Of a stretch of 44,983 bases of DNA, positions 16,658 through 24,054 are shown in pieces; position 1 is the first letter of the stretch, and each line of letters opens with the position of its first letter. This DNA comes from a virus. The stretch spans positions 1 through 44,983 of the IMG/VR virus record IMGVR_UViG_3300028920_000117; one strand, 5' to 3'. The notes beneath the pieces were generated by a model. It had not been told where the DNA came from. It did not search any database and worked only from the letters and a program-made list of their open reading frames with translations. The position numbers and the translations under genes are program-made.

Positions 16658-17554
16658 ATGAAACCATCACACGCGCCGGATTTTACGCTTTCTAGGCCAG
16701 AACCAAACGTTACTATTGTGCGCATGGAAGTTCCGTCGTCGTCGGGTTGGTCGCAACGGTTTCTTGTTCGATCTGATGTGCACCGCGACTCAAAAGATTG
16801 CAGGAGGGACATCGAAAAGGCAAGTTGCGAGCAAGCGTTGCGCGAGGGCGCGGGAATTATTGATGTCGGCGATCTGTACGATGCGATGCAGGGTCCCGGA
16901 GACAAAAGGGCGTGCAAGGAATCACTTCGCGACGAATACGCAAGGGCTGCTTACTTCGATGAACTCGTGGAGGACGCCGAGGAATTTTACAAGCTGTATG
17001 CATGGAACTTAGTAAGCCTGAATTACGGAAATCACGAAACCTCCGTGATTCGCCATTATGCTACAGATTTGACTAAAAGGCTCTCAAACGGCCTGCGAAG
17101 AATAACCGGCGCGCCGGTGCATCCAAACGGTTATCAAGGATGGGTCATTTTTCGAGTTGTCGCCAATAAGACCAAGCGAGCAAGCAAGGCTATGTATTGC
17201 TATCATGGTTCGGGTGGCGGCGGACAGGTGACAAAGGATATCATACAGTTGCACCGCCGCCAGTCGTACGTCAACGCCGATATCGACGCGAGCGGGCACA
17301 CACACGATCTATGGGCCACATCCGATGTCAGGTTGTCCGTCAACGATGCCGGCCGTCAAGTGCAATCCAAAGTATGGGGCCTCAAATGTGGGACACTCAA
17401 GCAATCGTATGTCAAAGAGGGGAATACTGGATTCGGGTATGAGCAGCAACAGGGACACCGCCCTAAGCCGATAGGTCATTGCTGGATCAAATTAACATGG
17501 GATCAACAGAAAAGCCGTATCAATGTGGACGCAACCGCCGAAGCATTTGAATGA
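16658..17554 (+). CDS. Calcineurin-like metallophosphoesterase
   Basis: 298 residues. All metal-binding motifs of the superfamily are present in order: Asp40 and His42 (RSDVHRD), Asp72 (DVGDLYDA), Asn125-His126 (YGNHE), His183 (CYHGSGGGG) and His214/His216 (SGHTHD). It could hydrolyse a phosphodiester or phosphomonoester; substrate unknown. No signal peptide is seen. It lies at the end of the tail operon rather than with the replication genes, so it may act late, on host nucleotides, defence signals or DNA ends. Length is normal for the fold. Confidence 0.85.
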   Translation: MKPSHAPDFTLSRPEPNVTIVRMEVPSSSGWSQRFLVRSDVHRDSKDCRRDIEKASCEQALREGAGIIDVGDLYDAMQGPGDKRACKESLRDEYARAAYFDELVEDAEEFYKLYAWNLVSLNYGNHETSVIRHYATDLTKRLSNGLRRITGAPVHPNGYQGWVIFRVVANKTKRASKAMYCYHGSGGGGQVTKDIIQLHRRQSYVNADIDASGHTHDLWATSDVRLSVNDAGRQVQSKVWGLKCGTLKQSYVKEGNTGFGYEQQQGHRPKPIGHCWIKLTWDQQKSRINVDATAEAFE

Positions 17555-17564
17555 TGAGGATAAT

Positions 17565-17816
17565 ATGGCCCGGTGGTGCGGGGATGTTCATTCGCTTGGA
17601 CGCGCCAGAAAGGCCGCGGTCTTGTGGTCCCTGCGTCGCCTCATGGGCTACGTTACAGATCATTCGCTGATCTTGATTCGCGTAAATCCAGAAGACGACG
17701 AATACTGCACAGTCTCGGTCGAAACCGGAGATCCGGCCGTATGCGAAGCAATGGCAAATGAGTATGTAGACGGCTGCATCCCATCAGATGTAAATGATGA
17801 CGAAAGCGAGAAATAA
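17565..17816 (+). CDS. Small protein, unknown
   Basis: 83 residues; ATG 17565 chosen for the GAGG five bases upstream, rather than an earlier ATG inside the preceding gene. The first half has Arg/Trp-rich helices (ARKAAVLWSLRRLMGYV), the second is acidic (NPEDDEYC, SDVNDDESEK). No TM segment or motif. It abuts the next gene without a gap, so the two are probably translated together. Confidence 0.55.
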   Translation: MARWCGDVHSLGRARKAAVLWSLRRLMGYVTDHSLILIRVNPEDDEYCTVSVETGDPAVCEAMANEYVDGCIPSDVNDDESEK

Positions 17817-18119
17817 ATGGAAGACCGAGAACGCCAGGTTATCAAACAAGCGGTGCACGAAGCCGTTACGGAATCTGGCATTCTCACCGATCAGGAAGTG
17901 CGCCGCATTGTGAGGGAAACGGTCCGCGAAACGCTTCTCAAGTCCGGCATCAACCCGGACGAATCGCAGGCTATTTCTGACGATCTGAGATACGTTCGAG
18001 AGTGGCGCACGATGACAAGTAGCATCAAAAACAAATCTATACTTGCGATTGTCGGACTGCTGATTTCTGGCTTTGCGGCTTTGCTGATTCTTGGAATCAG
18101 ATCGGCGTTTCAAAAATAG
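17817..18119 (+). CDS. Small membrane protein with coiled coil, holin-like candidate
   Basis: 100 residues. A charged helical N-terminus (residues 1-70, RQVIKQAVHEAVTES... and RETVRETLLKSG) precedes one hydrophobic segment at 75-94 (ILAIVGLLISGFAALLILGI) and a short basic tail. Single-TM proteins with a soluble coiled-coil head at the end of phage late operons are often holins or accessory lysis proteins of the XhlA type; that is inference. The protein at 44089 has a comparable plan. It is the last gene of the plus-strand late block. Confidence 0.65.
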   Translation: MEDRERQVIKQAVHEAVTESGILTDQEVRRIVRETVRETLLKSGINPDESQAISDDLRYVREWRTMTSSIKNKSILAIVGLLISGFAALLILGIRSAFQK

Positions 18120-18144
18120 TCGCCATAATCCGTGTTTATAAAAA

Positions 18145-18181
18145 TTACCATAGTTTATCATATTTTGATAAACCAAGGTAA
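18145..18181. terminator. Palindrome between convergent operons
   Basis: Inner stem 18153-18160 with 18166-18173 (GTTTATCA / TGATAAAC, loop TATTT) plus outer arm TTACC / GGTAA (18145-18149, 18177-18181). AT-rich and nearly symmetric, it lies in the 96-bp gap between two operons facing each other and could stop transcription from both sides. The stem is weak in GC, so efficiency is uncertain. Confidence 0.5.
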
Positions 18182-18215
18182 CTTTGAAAAAACCTAGAAT
18201 ATTGGGACCGTGCGC

Positions 18216-18620
18216 CTATAATTTGCTTGCGACTATGTCCCAGAGTTCCGGTTCCCAGCAAATCGCAAGCCCCTTCCCGGGGCCACAATGAGTTGGGGTT
18301 CCGCCATTTGCGCCGCAAAGAATGGCGTGCCCGAATCCCTTTCCAGAGCGAATGGCGTCTCCGGGGCCGTCCCCTCTGCGTGCCGCATGCCCCGGCCCCT
18401 TGCCAAAGCGGCAGGCTCTCCCTCTGCCAGCGCCTTCGCGGTACGCATGCCCACTGTCCTCTCCAATAACCCAGATACTTCCATTATCACCTCCCCGAAG
18501 GCCATATCTGGTATTTCCCCTTGCCACAATTGCATGGTTCTGTCCGTCGGCATTTCGCCAATAAATGCCGCGTTCGAGCACAGAGCCTTCAATCCACTCT
18601 TTGTGCTTCCAAATTTTCAT
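18216..18620 (-). CDS. Glycine-decapeptide repeat protein, family member 1
   Basis: 134 residues, GGGGGGA three bases before the ATG. Head domain (residues 1-52): WKHKEWIEG, GIYWRNADG, YGLRGGDNGSIWVIG. Then about six decapeptide units of the form xGxGxAxRxG (EGAGRGRACR, RGDGPGDAIR, SGKGFGHAIL). The C-terminus departs from the repeat (ICWEPELWDIVASKL). Five further copies exist in this window. The repeat suggests a compact beta-solenoid; the Gly/Asp/Arg pattern is not the RTX calcium nonapeptide. Function unknown. Its start overlaps the stop of the next upstream family gene. Confidence 0.75.
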   Translation of the reverse strand: MKIWKHKEWIEGSVLERGIYWRNADGQNHAIVARGNTRYGLRGGDNGSIWVIGEDSGHAYREGAGRGRACRFGKGPGHAARRGDGPGDAIRSGKGFGHAILCGANGGTPTHCGPGKGLAICWEPELWDIVASKL

Positions 18621-19027
18621 TTGTCCCCCCCTTCGGTTTGGCCATGTCCGCTACCGGACCGAAGCGCAATTCCCTGGCCCGGACCGCTGCGATTGGCGTG
18701 TCCGTCGCCCGATCCGTCTCGAATGGCGCCGCCATTTCCTTCGCCTTCACGAAAAGCGTGCCCGTTCCCGGCACCGAGGCGGATAGCCCATCCGTCGCCT
18801 TGTTCGTAGCGCTTGGCGTCTCCATCGCCGGCCCCGTCTCGAATGGCATCGCCGACACCCGGGCCATGTACCGTGATGCTGCCGTTGACTGCGCCGCGCA
18901 AACCATAGCCATAGTAGTTTGAGCCCTCGACATACACGACATGGTCATGTCCGTCGGATTCCATCCAATAGATTCCTTCCTCGAATGTCGTGTCCTCTAC
19001 CCACTCGTCATGTGTCCAAGTTGTCAT
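18617..19027 (-). CDS. Glycine-decapeptide repeat protein, family member 2
   Basis: 136 residues. ATG 19027 is preferred over the codon at 19054 because GGGGGGTGG lies just upstream and the protein then starts MTTWTHDEWVEDTTFEEG like its relatives. Head motifs: GIYWMESDG, YGYGLRGAVNGSITVHG. Seven or eight decapeptides follow (DGAGDGDAKR, LGAGNGHAFR, EGEGNGGAIR, DGSGDGHANR, SGPGQGIALR). The C-terminus is short and polar. The start overlaps the stop of 19024-19233 (ATGA), so this is an operon of four minus-strand genes. Confidence 0.75.
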   Translation of the reverse strand: MTTWTHDEWVEDTTFEEGIYWMESDGHDHVVYVEGSNYYGYGLRGAVNGSITVHGPGVGDAIRDGAGDGDAKRYEQGDGWAIRLGAGNGHAFREGEGNGGAIRDGSGDGHANRSGPGQGIALRSGSGHGQTEGGDK

Positions 19028-19233
19028 CGCTTGCCACCCCCCGGCCGGCACCACAAAACAAGCGGCTCATCTGCCACCTTGTCACGACGCTCGGCCGCGG
19101 AAATCCGTTCGAGCTCGTCCGCAAGCACTTCCGCCGCGGTCATCGCACGAGTCAGTCGCAACCGCACAGGTGTATCCTCTGGTGCCTTCGCCGCTTCGCG
19201 TACCGCCGCGATCGCTTCCTCTACCGTCATCAT
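19024..19233 (-). CDS. Small helical protein, unknown
   Basis: 69 residues; the start at 19233 (MMTVEEA) is set by GGGAGGT upstream, within a 55-bp leader that recurs at 44821-44875. The sequence is helical and charged (AIAAVREAAKAPED, AAEVLADELERISAAERR) with no TM segment. The 19-residue frame at 44754-44813 begins MTVGEALRYAR and may be a shortened relative. Function unknown; it is part of the early minus operon with two repeat-family genes. Confidence 0.6.
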   Translation of the reverse strand: MMTVEEAIAAVREAAKAPEDTPVRLRLTRAMTAAEVLADELERISAAERRDKVADEPLVLWCRPGGGKR

Positions 19234-19283
19234 TCGCCACCTCCCGTCCAGCTTTTTCCACCGGATCACATCGAGTACCCCCG
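19229..19283 (-). repeat. 55-bp leader repeat, copy 1
   Basis: Read on the minus strand, it matches 44821-44875 with two mismatches, from CGGGGGTACTCGATGT to the start codon GCGAATGAT, and includes the ribosome site GGGAGGTGG. Both copies sit directly in front of a gene start, but the genes downstream are unrelated. It may be a conserved translation or regulatory leader, or a recombination joint. Confidence 0.8.
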
Positions 19284-19421
19284 CGTAATGTCGCGCGTTC
19301 TCTGCACTAGCGTTTCGGGCTCGCACTTCGCCTTGCGCCTGAGCGCGCGAGCAGTGCAGCGCTTGGCGAATCTGCGGTAGCCCGGCGATTTTTCTCCCCG
19401 GCTGATTTTTTCAACGCGCAT
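19266..19421 (-). CDS. Small basic protein, first gene of minus operon
   Basis: 51 residues; start at 19421 chosen because it follows AAAGGGG and the promoter 65 bases upstream. Highly basic (RRFAKRCTARALRRKAK) with two Cys, ending TRGYSM. Its last codons lie inside the repeated 55-bp leader. A small nucleic-acid-binding protein is possible, but nothing more specific can be said. Confidence 0.5.
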   Translation of the reverse strand: MRVEKISRGEKSPGYRRFAKRCTARALRRKAKCEPETLVQRTRDITRGYSM

Positions 19422-19485
19422 CGTCGTACCCACCCCTTTCGTTATCACTCGCCCGCCCCTTCCCCGCCCGTCGTCTCGCCCCTGG

Positions 19486-19514
19486 ATCATGGCATAGTAT
19501 CGGTTCCGTGTCAA
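19486..19514 (-). promoter_or_regulatory. Sigma70-like promoter for minus early operon
   Basis: Minus-strand TTGACA (19514-19509), 17-bp spacer, then CATGAT (19491-19486). The -35 is perfect and the -10 matches four of six. It would start transcription near 19479, about 58 bases before the 51-residue gene. It lies in the divergent region 19422-19672, which otherwise shows only A-rich DNA and the plus-strand promoter candidate. Confidence 0.6.
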
Positions 19515-19624
19515 GCCGCATAAAGAAAAATTTGCGGTGGATAAAAAATTCTTCCGTAAATGGCCGCCAATAAATGGCTTACGTCGTTCAGCCGCTTGGA
19601 AAAAACAAAAAAATGCTAAAGGGC

Positions 19625-19652
19625 TTGATTGGCGTGGCCGATGGGCTATACT
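19625..19652 (+). promoter_or_regulatory. Candidate promoter for plus early operon
   Basis: TTGATT (19625-19630), 16-bp spacer, TATACT (19647-19652). It would start near 19659, only about 14 bases before the nuclease ATG, so the leader would hold little more than the ribosome site AAAGGGG. A reasonable but unproven match; it is divergent from the minus operon promoter. Confidence 0.4.
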
Positions 19653-19672
19653 TGGCCGAAAGGGGTAATCAC

Positions 19673-20572
19673 ATGAATCCGATCGTATCACTCGGTCAGG
19701 GCGACTACGCCCGCGACATCAAGGCGGAAGATATTCTTGGCAGCAAGAAAGACTGCGCCGAGCGCTACCCGTTCCTCATCCGCGAGCCGGAGGAAGTCTA
19801 CCACGCGATGCGGGGAAGCCATCTCACCGCTCACGCCCTGGCTGAATTTCGGCACTGCCCGGCTCAGTACCGAGCGTATGAGGTCGGTCTAGAGCCGCGA
19901 CCGGTGAGCGCGGCATACCTCATCGGCCGCGCGATCCACACGCTGTGGCTTGAGGGTCGAGAGGCGTATCAGGCCGCGTACCAGATCGGCGGCGAACCGC
20001 GGAACAAGCAGACCGGAAAGGTGATGTCGCCGACCAGCAGGGTTTATAAGCAATGGGTAGAATCACTTGACAAGCCGCTCATCAGAGAGAGTCAGTCTTA
20101 CACGATTGAGATGGTGTATGCCTCGCTGTGCGTTCACCCTGTGACAAGAGAACTCTTCAGGGACGGAGTCGCCGAGGGCGTGGTGCGAACGGACATGTTC
20201 GGGCACGCGTGCCAGTCTCGGATTGATTTCATCGGTCGGTACGACGGTCTCGATATCGTCGTCGATTTGAAGACCGCGGACTCGCTCGACGGCTTCGAGT
20301 CAGCGGCGATTGAGTTTGAGTATATCCATCAGTTGGCGTTCTACCGCAAGATGATTATAAACGCAGACGGCCCCGATTCTGCATATTATATTGTTGCAGT
20401 TGAAAAGAAATTTCCCTATCGCGTGGGGGTGTGGAATGTTCCGCATTATACGCTTGACATGGCCGAATGGGATAACACGCTTGCGCTGAAAGAGTTGCAT
20501 GAGTGTCGTGAATCGGGAGTGTGGCCGACAAGATACGAGCAGCCAGGGGTGCTTAAGTTTCCGGAATCGTGA
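19673..20572 (+). CDS. Exonuclease VIII-like PDDEXK nuclease (DUF3799)
   Basis: 299 residues from ATG 19673, with AAAGGGG upstream; a longer frame to 19574 lacks a ribosome site. Signature motifs are all present: LIGRAIHTLWLEG (catalytic-core His), SRIDFI (Asp), VVDLKTADSL (Asp, Lys) and QLAFYR. Such phage nucleases degrade one strand from DNA ends to feed a single-strand annealing protein; the Sak4-like ATPase downstream is the likely partner. First gene of the replication and recombination operon. A second divergent nuclease of this type lies at 42326-43186. Confidence 0.85.
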   Translation: MNPIVSLGQGDYARDIKAEDILGSKKDCAERYPFLIREPEEVYHAMRGSHLTAHALAEFRHCPAQYRAYEVGLEPRPVSAAYLIGRAIHTLWLEGREAYQAAYQIGGEPRNKQTGKVMSPTSRVYKQWVESLDKPLIRESQSYTIEMVYASLCVHPVTRELFRDGVAEGVVRTDMFGHACQSRIDFIGRYDGLDIVVDLKTADSLDGFESAAIEFEYIHQLAFYRKMIINADGPDSAYYIVAVEKKFPYRVGVWNVPHYTLDMAEWDNTLALKELHECRESGVWPTRYEQPGVLKFPES

Positions 20573-20579
20573 GTAAAAC

Positions 20580-20801
20580 ATGTGCAACAAAGAATTAGAA
20601 TTTGCAACAACCGACGAATTATTCGAGGAACTGCGATCCCGATTTGACGCTTGCGTTTTTGTCGGTGTTTCTGATCATACCACAACAAAAATAAAAACAA
20701 GTTACTATTACTCAGGAAGCATACCGACATGCCTGGGTCTTTGCGATATGACGCGCCGATGGCTATTGGCCGAAGAGGCCAAATCAAAAGATGAAGGATG
20801 A
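20580..20801 (+). CDS. Small protein, unknown
   Basis: 73 residues, starting seven bases after the nuclease stop. Sequence has an acidic helix (FATTDELFEELRSRFDACVF) and a strand region with TSYYYSGSIPTCLGLCDM, a pattern seen in small early phage proteins. Four Cys, not in a clear zinc-binding arrangement. No function assigned. Confidence 0.6.
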   Translation: MCNKELEFATTDELFEELRSRFDACVFVGVSDHTTTKIKTSYYYSGSIPTCLGLCDMTRRWLLAEEAKSKDEG

Positions 20802-20813
20802 AGGATAAATAAA

Positions 20814-20966
20814 ATGTCAATAGAAAGCAAAGCCCGAATAGCAGATAATTTTCACATCGCATCAAACGGAGACCTTGTTTGGTCTATTTTGTACGATAAT
20901 GGAGACTGGCATAATCATAGATGTCCTCTATATATTTTGAGGACAATTATACAAATTAATTATTGA
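20814..20966 (+). CDS. Small protein, possibly the 5' half of a frameshifted gene
   Basis: 50 residues; ATG 20814 with GAAGGATAAATAAA upstream. Contains DLVWSILYDNGDWHNHRC. The frame ends at 20966 in an A/T-rich stretch, while another frame, open from 20941, runs on to 21177 with protein-like sequence but no ribosome site of its own. A one-base indel near 20945-20965 would join them into a protein of about 120 residues. Either a genuine frameshift mutation or a sequencing error could explain this. Confidence 0.45.
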   Translation: MSIESKARIADNFHIASNGDLVWSILYDNGDWHNHRCPLYILRTIIQINY

Positions 20967-20994
20967 TTCGAATAGATCTATACCAGAATGGCAA

Positions 20995-21177
20995 GTGTCC
21001 GGGTGGGCCGCCGGAGAAGTTGCGGTGGCGTTCCTGCAAAAATGCGGTCTTGTAAATCTTAGCGGAGACGACATTGCTCTCAAAAAAGGGGAAATTGCAG
21101 TTAGGGGAATTAAAGAGTATTTGATACTGCAAGAAAATGGATTCTTGCAGAACGAAAAGGGGAAACAAAATGACTAA
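20995..21177 (+). CDS. Small protein or 3' half of a frameshifted gene
   Basis: 60 residues counted from GTG 20995, but no ribosome site precedes it and the frame is open and protein-like back to 20941 (DSNRSIPEWQV before the GTG). Ends KGKQND, overlapping the ATPase start at 21170. Gly/Ala-rich helix (GWAAGEVAVAFLQKCGLV) and a charged tail. Read together with 20814-20966 it probably forms one gene. Confidence 0.4.
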   Translation: MSGWAAGEVAVAFLQKCGLVNLSGDDIALKKGEIAVRGIKEYLILQENGFLQNEKGKQND

Positions 21178-22051
21178 TCTAATCGAAACAATCTCCGAAA
21201 CACTGCGCGCCGCGCCGCAACGAATCGTGGTCTACGGGCCGCACGGCATCGGAAAGAGTTCGTTCGCCGCGAGCGCGGAGCGGGTGGTCTTCATTCAGAC
21301 CGAGGACGGGCTCGCGAACATCGACGCGAAGGCATTCCCGATTGCAACCGAGTATGAGCACGTCATCCAGTTCCTGGATAGTCTCCTGAGCGGCGAGCAC
21401 GAATTCATGACGCTCGCGGTCGACAGTTTGGACTGGCTCGAGCGTCTGATCTTCGATCGTGTGTGTCAAGATAAGAATGTGAAGTCTATTGAAGACATCG
21501 GGTACGCTAAAGGCTATCACTTTGCGCTCTTATATTGGCGCGAGTTTGTTTCCAAACTGAACCTTCTCCGCTCCGAACGCGGTATGCAAATCATTCTGAT
21601 TGCGCACGCTCAGATCGAAAAGTTCCAGGACCCGACCGCAGACAGTTACGGTCGGTATTCGCCCGGACTTCACAAGTACGCGTCGGCTCTGATTCAGGAA
21701 TGGGCCGACGAGGTTTTGTTTGCAAACTACCGCGTCCACACTAAGATGGTGGATGAGGGCTTCAACCGCAAGCGGGCGCAGGGCATCGGCACCGGGGAGC
21801 GTGTTCTCAAGACCACCGAGCGCCCCTCACACGTCGCCAAAAATCGCCTGGGCCTTCCTGACGAGTTGCCGCTGAACTTCGGGGCATTCGCTCGGTATCG
21901 GGACTCGATCAGTTCTCGTGAGCCCAGCAATAAGGACGGGGCAGAGTCGCCGTATGTTGAGCCGGGGCGCGGGAAGCGGATTCACACGCCCCGAAATGAT
22001 CCGGACAAGCCGACATCTCCAATCGTGGACATGACGGAGCGGGCGCCATAG
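21170..22051 (+). CDS. Sak4-like RecA-family recombination ATPase
   Basis: 293 residues, ATG 21170 after AAAAGGGGAAAC. Walker A GPHGIGKS at 23-30, Walker B strand MTLAVDS with Asp85, and a sensor strand IILIAHAQIEKF. This AAA_24-type, RecA-like pattern is found in Sak4 single-strand annealing proteins of phages. It would work with the Exo VIII-like nuclease upstream and the DUF669 and RusA proteins downstream. Residues after 235 are polar and probably disordered. Segment B uses a RecT-type protein for the same role. Confidence 0.8.
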   Translation: MTNLIETISETLRAAPQRIVVYGPHGIGKSSFAASAERVVFIQTEDGLANIDAKAFPIATEYEHVIQFLDSLLSGEHEFMTLAVDSLDWLERLIFDRVCQDKNVKSIEDIGYAKGYHFALLYWREFVSKLNLLRSERGMQIILIAHAQIEKFQDPTADSYGRYSPGLHKYASALIQEWADEVLFANYRVHTKMVDEGFNRKRAQGIGTGERVLKTTERPSHVAKNRLGLPDELPLNFGAFARYRDSISSREPSNKDGAESPYVEPGRGKRIHTPRNDPDKPTSPIVDMTERAP

Positions 22052-22061
22052 GGAGGCGAAC

Positions 22062-22454
22062 ATGAAAAACTGGACACACGCTGAGTGGATCAAGGGCGCA
22101 GCACTGGAGAATGAAATCTACTGGAGAGAGGCGGACGGGCGATATCATCGAGTCAGCGCAAAAGACAAAACGAAATATGGTCTGCGCGGAAGGTCATTTG
22201 GCACCATTATCGTGCATGGAACCGAAGATGGAGACTCCATCCGTGATGGCTGGGGACCAGGCGATGCGATCCGCGAGGGGGTAGGTATGGGTAGTGCCTA
22301 TCGCTGGGGATCTGGGGACGGGATGGCTTTTCGCATCGACGGGGGGCACGGAGATGCTAGGCGTCTCGGACTGGGCCATGGTTACGCGTGCAGGTTTGCC
22401 GGACGTGGGCGGGCAATTTCCAGCGGCTGTTGTGGGCGGGCAATATATGGATAA
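22062..22454 (+). CDS. Glycine-decapeptide repeat protein, family member 3
   Basis: 130 residues, GGGAGGCGAAC before the ATG. Head: WTHAEWIKGAALENEIYWRE...YGLRGRSFGTIIVHG. Repeat units: DGWGPGDAIR, EGVGMGSAYR, WGSGDGMAFR, LGLGHGYACR, ending RAIYG. It is nearly identical to the broken copy at 39957-40355, with 148 identical bases (22240-22387 against 40030-40177, inverted). After its stop, the motif AGCAATCGAAT recurs behind two other family copies. It interrupts the recombination operon between the ATPase and the DUF669 gene. Confidence 0.75.
   Translation: MKNWTHAEWIKGAALENEIYWREADGRYHRVSAKDKTKYGLRGRSFGTIIVHGTEDGDSIRDGWGPGDAIREGVGMGSAYRWGSGDGMAFRIDGGHGDARRLGLGHGYACRFAGRGRAISSGCCGRAIYG
22240..22387 (+). 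repeat. 148-bp exact inverted repeat, copy 1
   Basis: Identical to the reverse complement of 40030-40177, bounded by single mismatches at 22239 and 22388. It encodes the decapeptide part of the repeat-family genes. The flanks remain closely similar over the whole gene, so the exact block reflects recent exchange or duplication, and is also a place where assemblies can be joined wrongly. Confidence 0.9.
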
Positions 22455-22470
22455 GCAATCGAATAAACCT

Positions 22471-22552
22471 GAACGCGCGAACGCATTCGCCGTGATGGGG
22501 GGGGGGTGGTGGAGTCATCTGAATGGGCAGCATCTGAAAAAGGAGGTCGAAC
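22471..22552 (+). repeat. Gene-junction remnant with poly-G run
   Basis: Bases 22471-22496 match the 3' end of the gene at 38154-38402 (coding ERIRRDGG...VI). A run of ten G (22497-22506) follows, then TCATCTGAATGGGCAG, matching the stop and next gene start there. Nine G would restore the reading frame into the ancestral stop. A near-identical remnant lies before the family copy at 40355. It appears to be a scar of gene insertion. Confidence 0.65.
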
Positions 22553-22948
22553 ATGAAAAACTGGACACACGAGGAATGGATCAAGGGCGCAAAACTGGAG
22601 GACGGAATCTACTGGAGAGAGGCGGACGGGCAATATCACCGCGTAAGGGCTAAGTGGATGACCAATTACGGCCTGCGCGGCCCAAATGCTGGGACCATTG
22701 ATGTCTACGGAACCGGCGGTGGATACGCAATCCGCGATGGTGATGGACTTGGAAATGCTATTCGCAAGGGTTCCGGCGAAGGCGGCGCCATTCGCCTAGG
22801 ATCCGGCGAAGGGATGGCATGTCGCATCGGCTGCGGCTATGGGCACGCCAGACGTGGCGGATCGGGCGATGGAGACGCATGCCGGTTTGGCGGACATGGA
22901 CGCTCCTCTCGCACCGGCAGCGGATACGGCCGGGCAATATATGGATGA
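22553..22948 (+). CDS. Glycine-decapeptide repeat protein, family member 4
   Basis: 131 residues, AAAAAGGAGGTCGAAC before the ATG. Head: WTHEEWIKGAKLEDGIYWRE...YGLRGPNAGTIDVYG. The clearest repeat of the family, in register: DGLGNAIRKG, SGEGGAIRLG, SGEGMACRIG, CGYGHARRGG, SGDGDACRFG, then SGYGRAIYG. Its 5' flank is nearly identical to that of the broken copy at 40355, while that copy's body is closer to member 3, so copies have recombined. Function unknown. Confidence 0.75.
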   Translation: MKNWTHEEWIKGAKLEDGIYWREADGQYHRVRAKWMTNYGLRGPNAGTIDVYGTGGGYAIRDGDGLGNAIRKGSGEGGAIRLGSGEGMACRIGCGYGHARRGGSGDGDACRFGGHGRSSRTGSGYGRAIYG

Positions 22949-22972
22949 GCAATCGAATGAGGGGAAAAAGGA

Positions 22973-24025
22973 ATGAGCAAAAACCCGACAGATGAATACA
23001 ACTACATCAATCCGAAAGAAACCTTTGATTTAGGATCTATATACCCATACGAAGTAAATAACTCGGGAACGCGACAAAGAGATTGGACTGATGTCGCGCG
23101 CTGCGACGAACTCAGGAGGCGGTGCTATTTGGAGTACTCAGAAAATGGTATATTGATCAAGCGATTCAGCCCCGAGTGGTGGATGAATCGAGCGAAACTC
23201 GAAGATGATGTATACTTTCTCGAAGCGGATGGCGCAGACTATCGAATTTCCTTTTCTTCGGATTACGATACTCCGTCCGTCGATCTGCTCCGATTTGGGC
23301 TTAGGGGGGATAATCCGGGCTCTATTCTCGTATACGGATGCGGAAAGGCGGACGTTATCCGCGACGGAGACGGACAGGGAGACGCAAAGAATTACGCAAT
23401 AATCGGAGACGCCATCCGGTGCGGAAATGGGGCCGGGAGCGCAATCAGAAAATCCCGCACCTATCATGACACCGGTAGCGCGATTAGAAAGGGCGGCGGA
23501 ACCGGGGACGCAATTTCCTACATGATGAGCGAAGGAAACGCATTTTGCGAGAGCGCGAGCGGAAATGCCATCCACCTATGGGGAAAAGACGGAAACGCAA
23601 TTCGTGGGGGAGGCTGGAAATATTCTAGCGGACACGCAATCCGTATCAGCGATAAGCCGGGAATGGGAAACTCAATTTATGAATCCAATGATTCAAGGGG
23701 CATGTCCCTGTTTATTGGTCTTCATGGCGACATCATCGGCGATGCGGTCTACGTCGGAGGGGGAGGGGGAATCGCTGCGATTTACGGGTACGGCGGGAGA
23801 ACCCTACACCACATTGAAAGCAAATCGAAAATTTACTTGATTAAACCTTCGATGTTTCATGAAAAAAGCATTAGAAAGACAAAGAAGGTTTGCAAGAAGT
23901 GGAAGAAAGCGGGGTTTAGAGAAGAATACAAAAAACTCATTAGCGAAACAGTCGAAATGGCAATCCGAGACGCATTGACTTACGACGCAAAAAACGTCCA
24001 TTTGTCTGTACCAAGATCGGTGTAA
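22973..24025 (+). CDS. Long glycine-repeat protein, family member 5
   Basis: 350 residues. A 60-residue N-terminal extension without a known motif precedes the family head (FSPEWWMNRAKLEDDVYFLEADG ... FGLRGDNPGSILVYG, about residues 65-125). Longer, less regular repeats follow to about 275 (GDGQGDAKNY, GNGAGSAIRK, GGGTGDAISY, KDGNAIRGGG). A basic helical C-terminus (KKVCKKWKKAGFREEYKKLI) of about 65 residues is unique to this copy. More AT-rich and diverged than its neighbours, it may be the older member. Function unknown. Confidence 0.7.
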   Translation: MSKNPTDEYNYINPKETFDLGSIYPYEVNNSGTRQRDWTDVARCDELRRRCYLEYSENGILIKRFSPEWWMNRAKLEDDVYFLEADGADYRISFSSDYDTPSVDLLRFGLRGDNPGSILVYGCGKADVIRDGDGQGDAKNYAIIGDAIRCGNGAGSAIRKSRTYHDTGSAIRKGGGTGDAISYMMSEGNAFCESASGNAIHLWGKDGNAIRGGGWKYSSGHAIRISDKPGMGNSIYESNDSRGMSLFIGLHGDIIGDAVYVGGGGGIAAIYGYGGRTLHHIESKSKIYLIKPSMFHEKSIRKTKKVCKKWKKAGFREEYKKLISETVEMAIRDALTYDAKNVHLSVPRSV

Positions 24026-24054
24026 TAACCATTCAACAAGAAAGGAAACAAAGC

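Noticed and set aside
18617-19054. Longer start of family member 2 at 19054
   Set aside because: The ribosome site GGGGGGTGG lies after this codon and all relatives begin close to the WTHxEW motif.
22062-22948. Decapeptide repeats as RTX calcium-binding repeats
   Set aside because: RTX repeats are nonapeptides of GGxGxDxUx type; here the period is ten, with Ala and Arg at the fixed places, so calcium binding is not implied.
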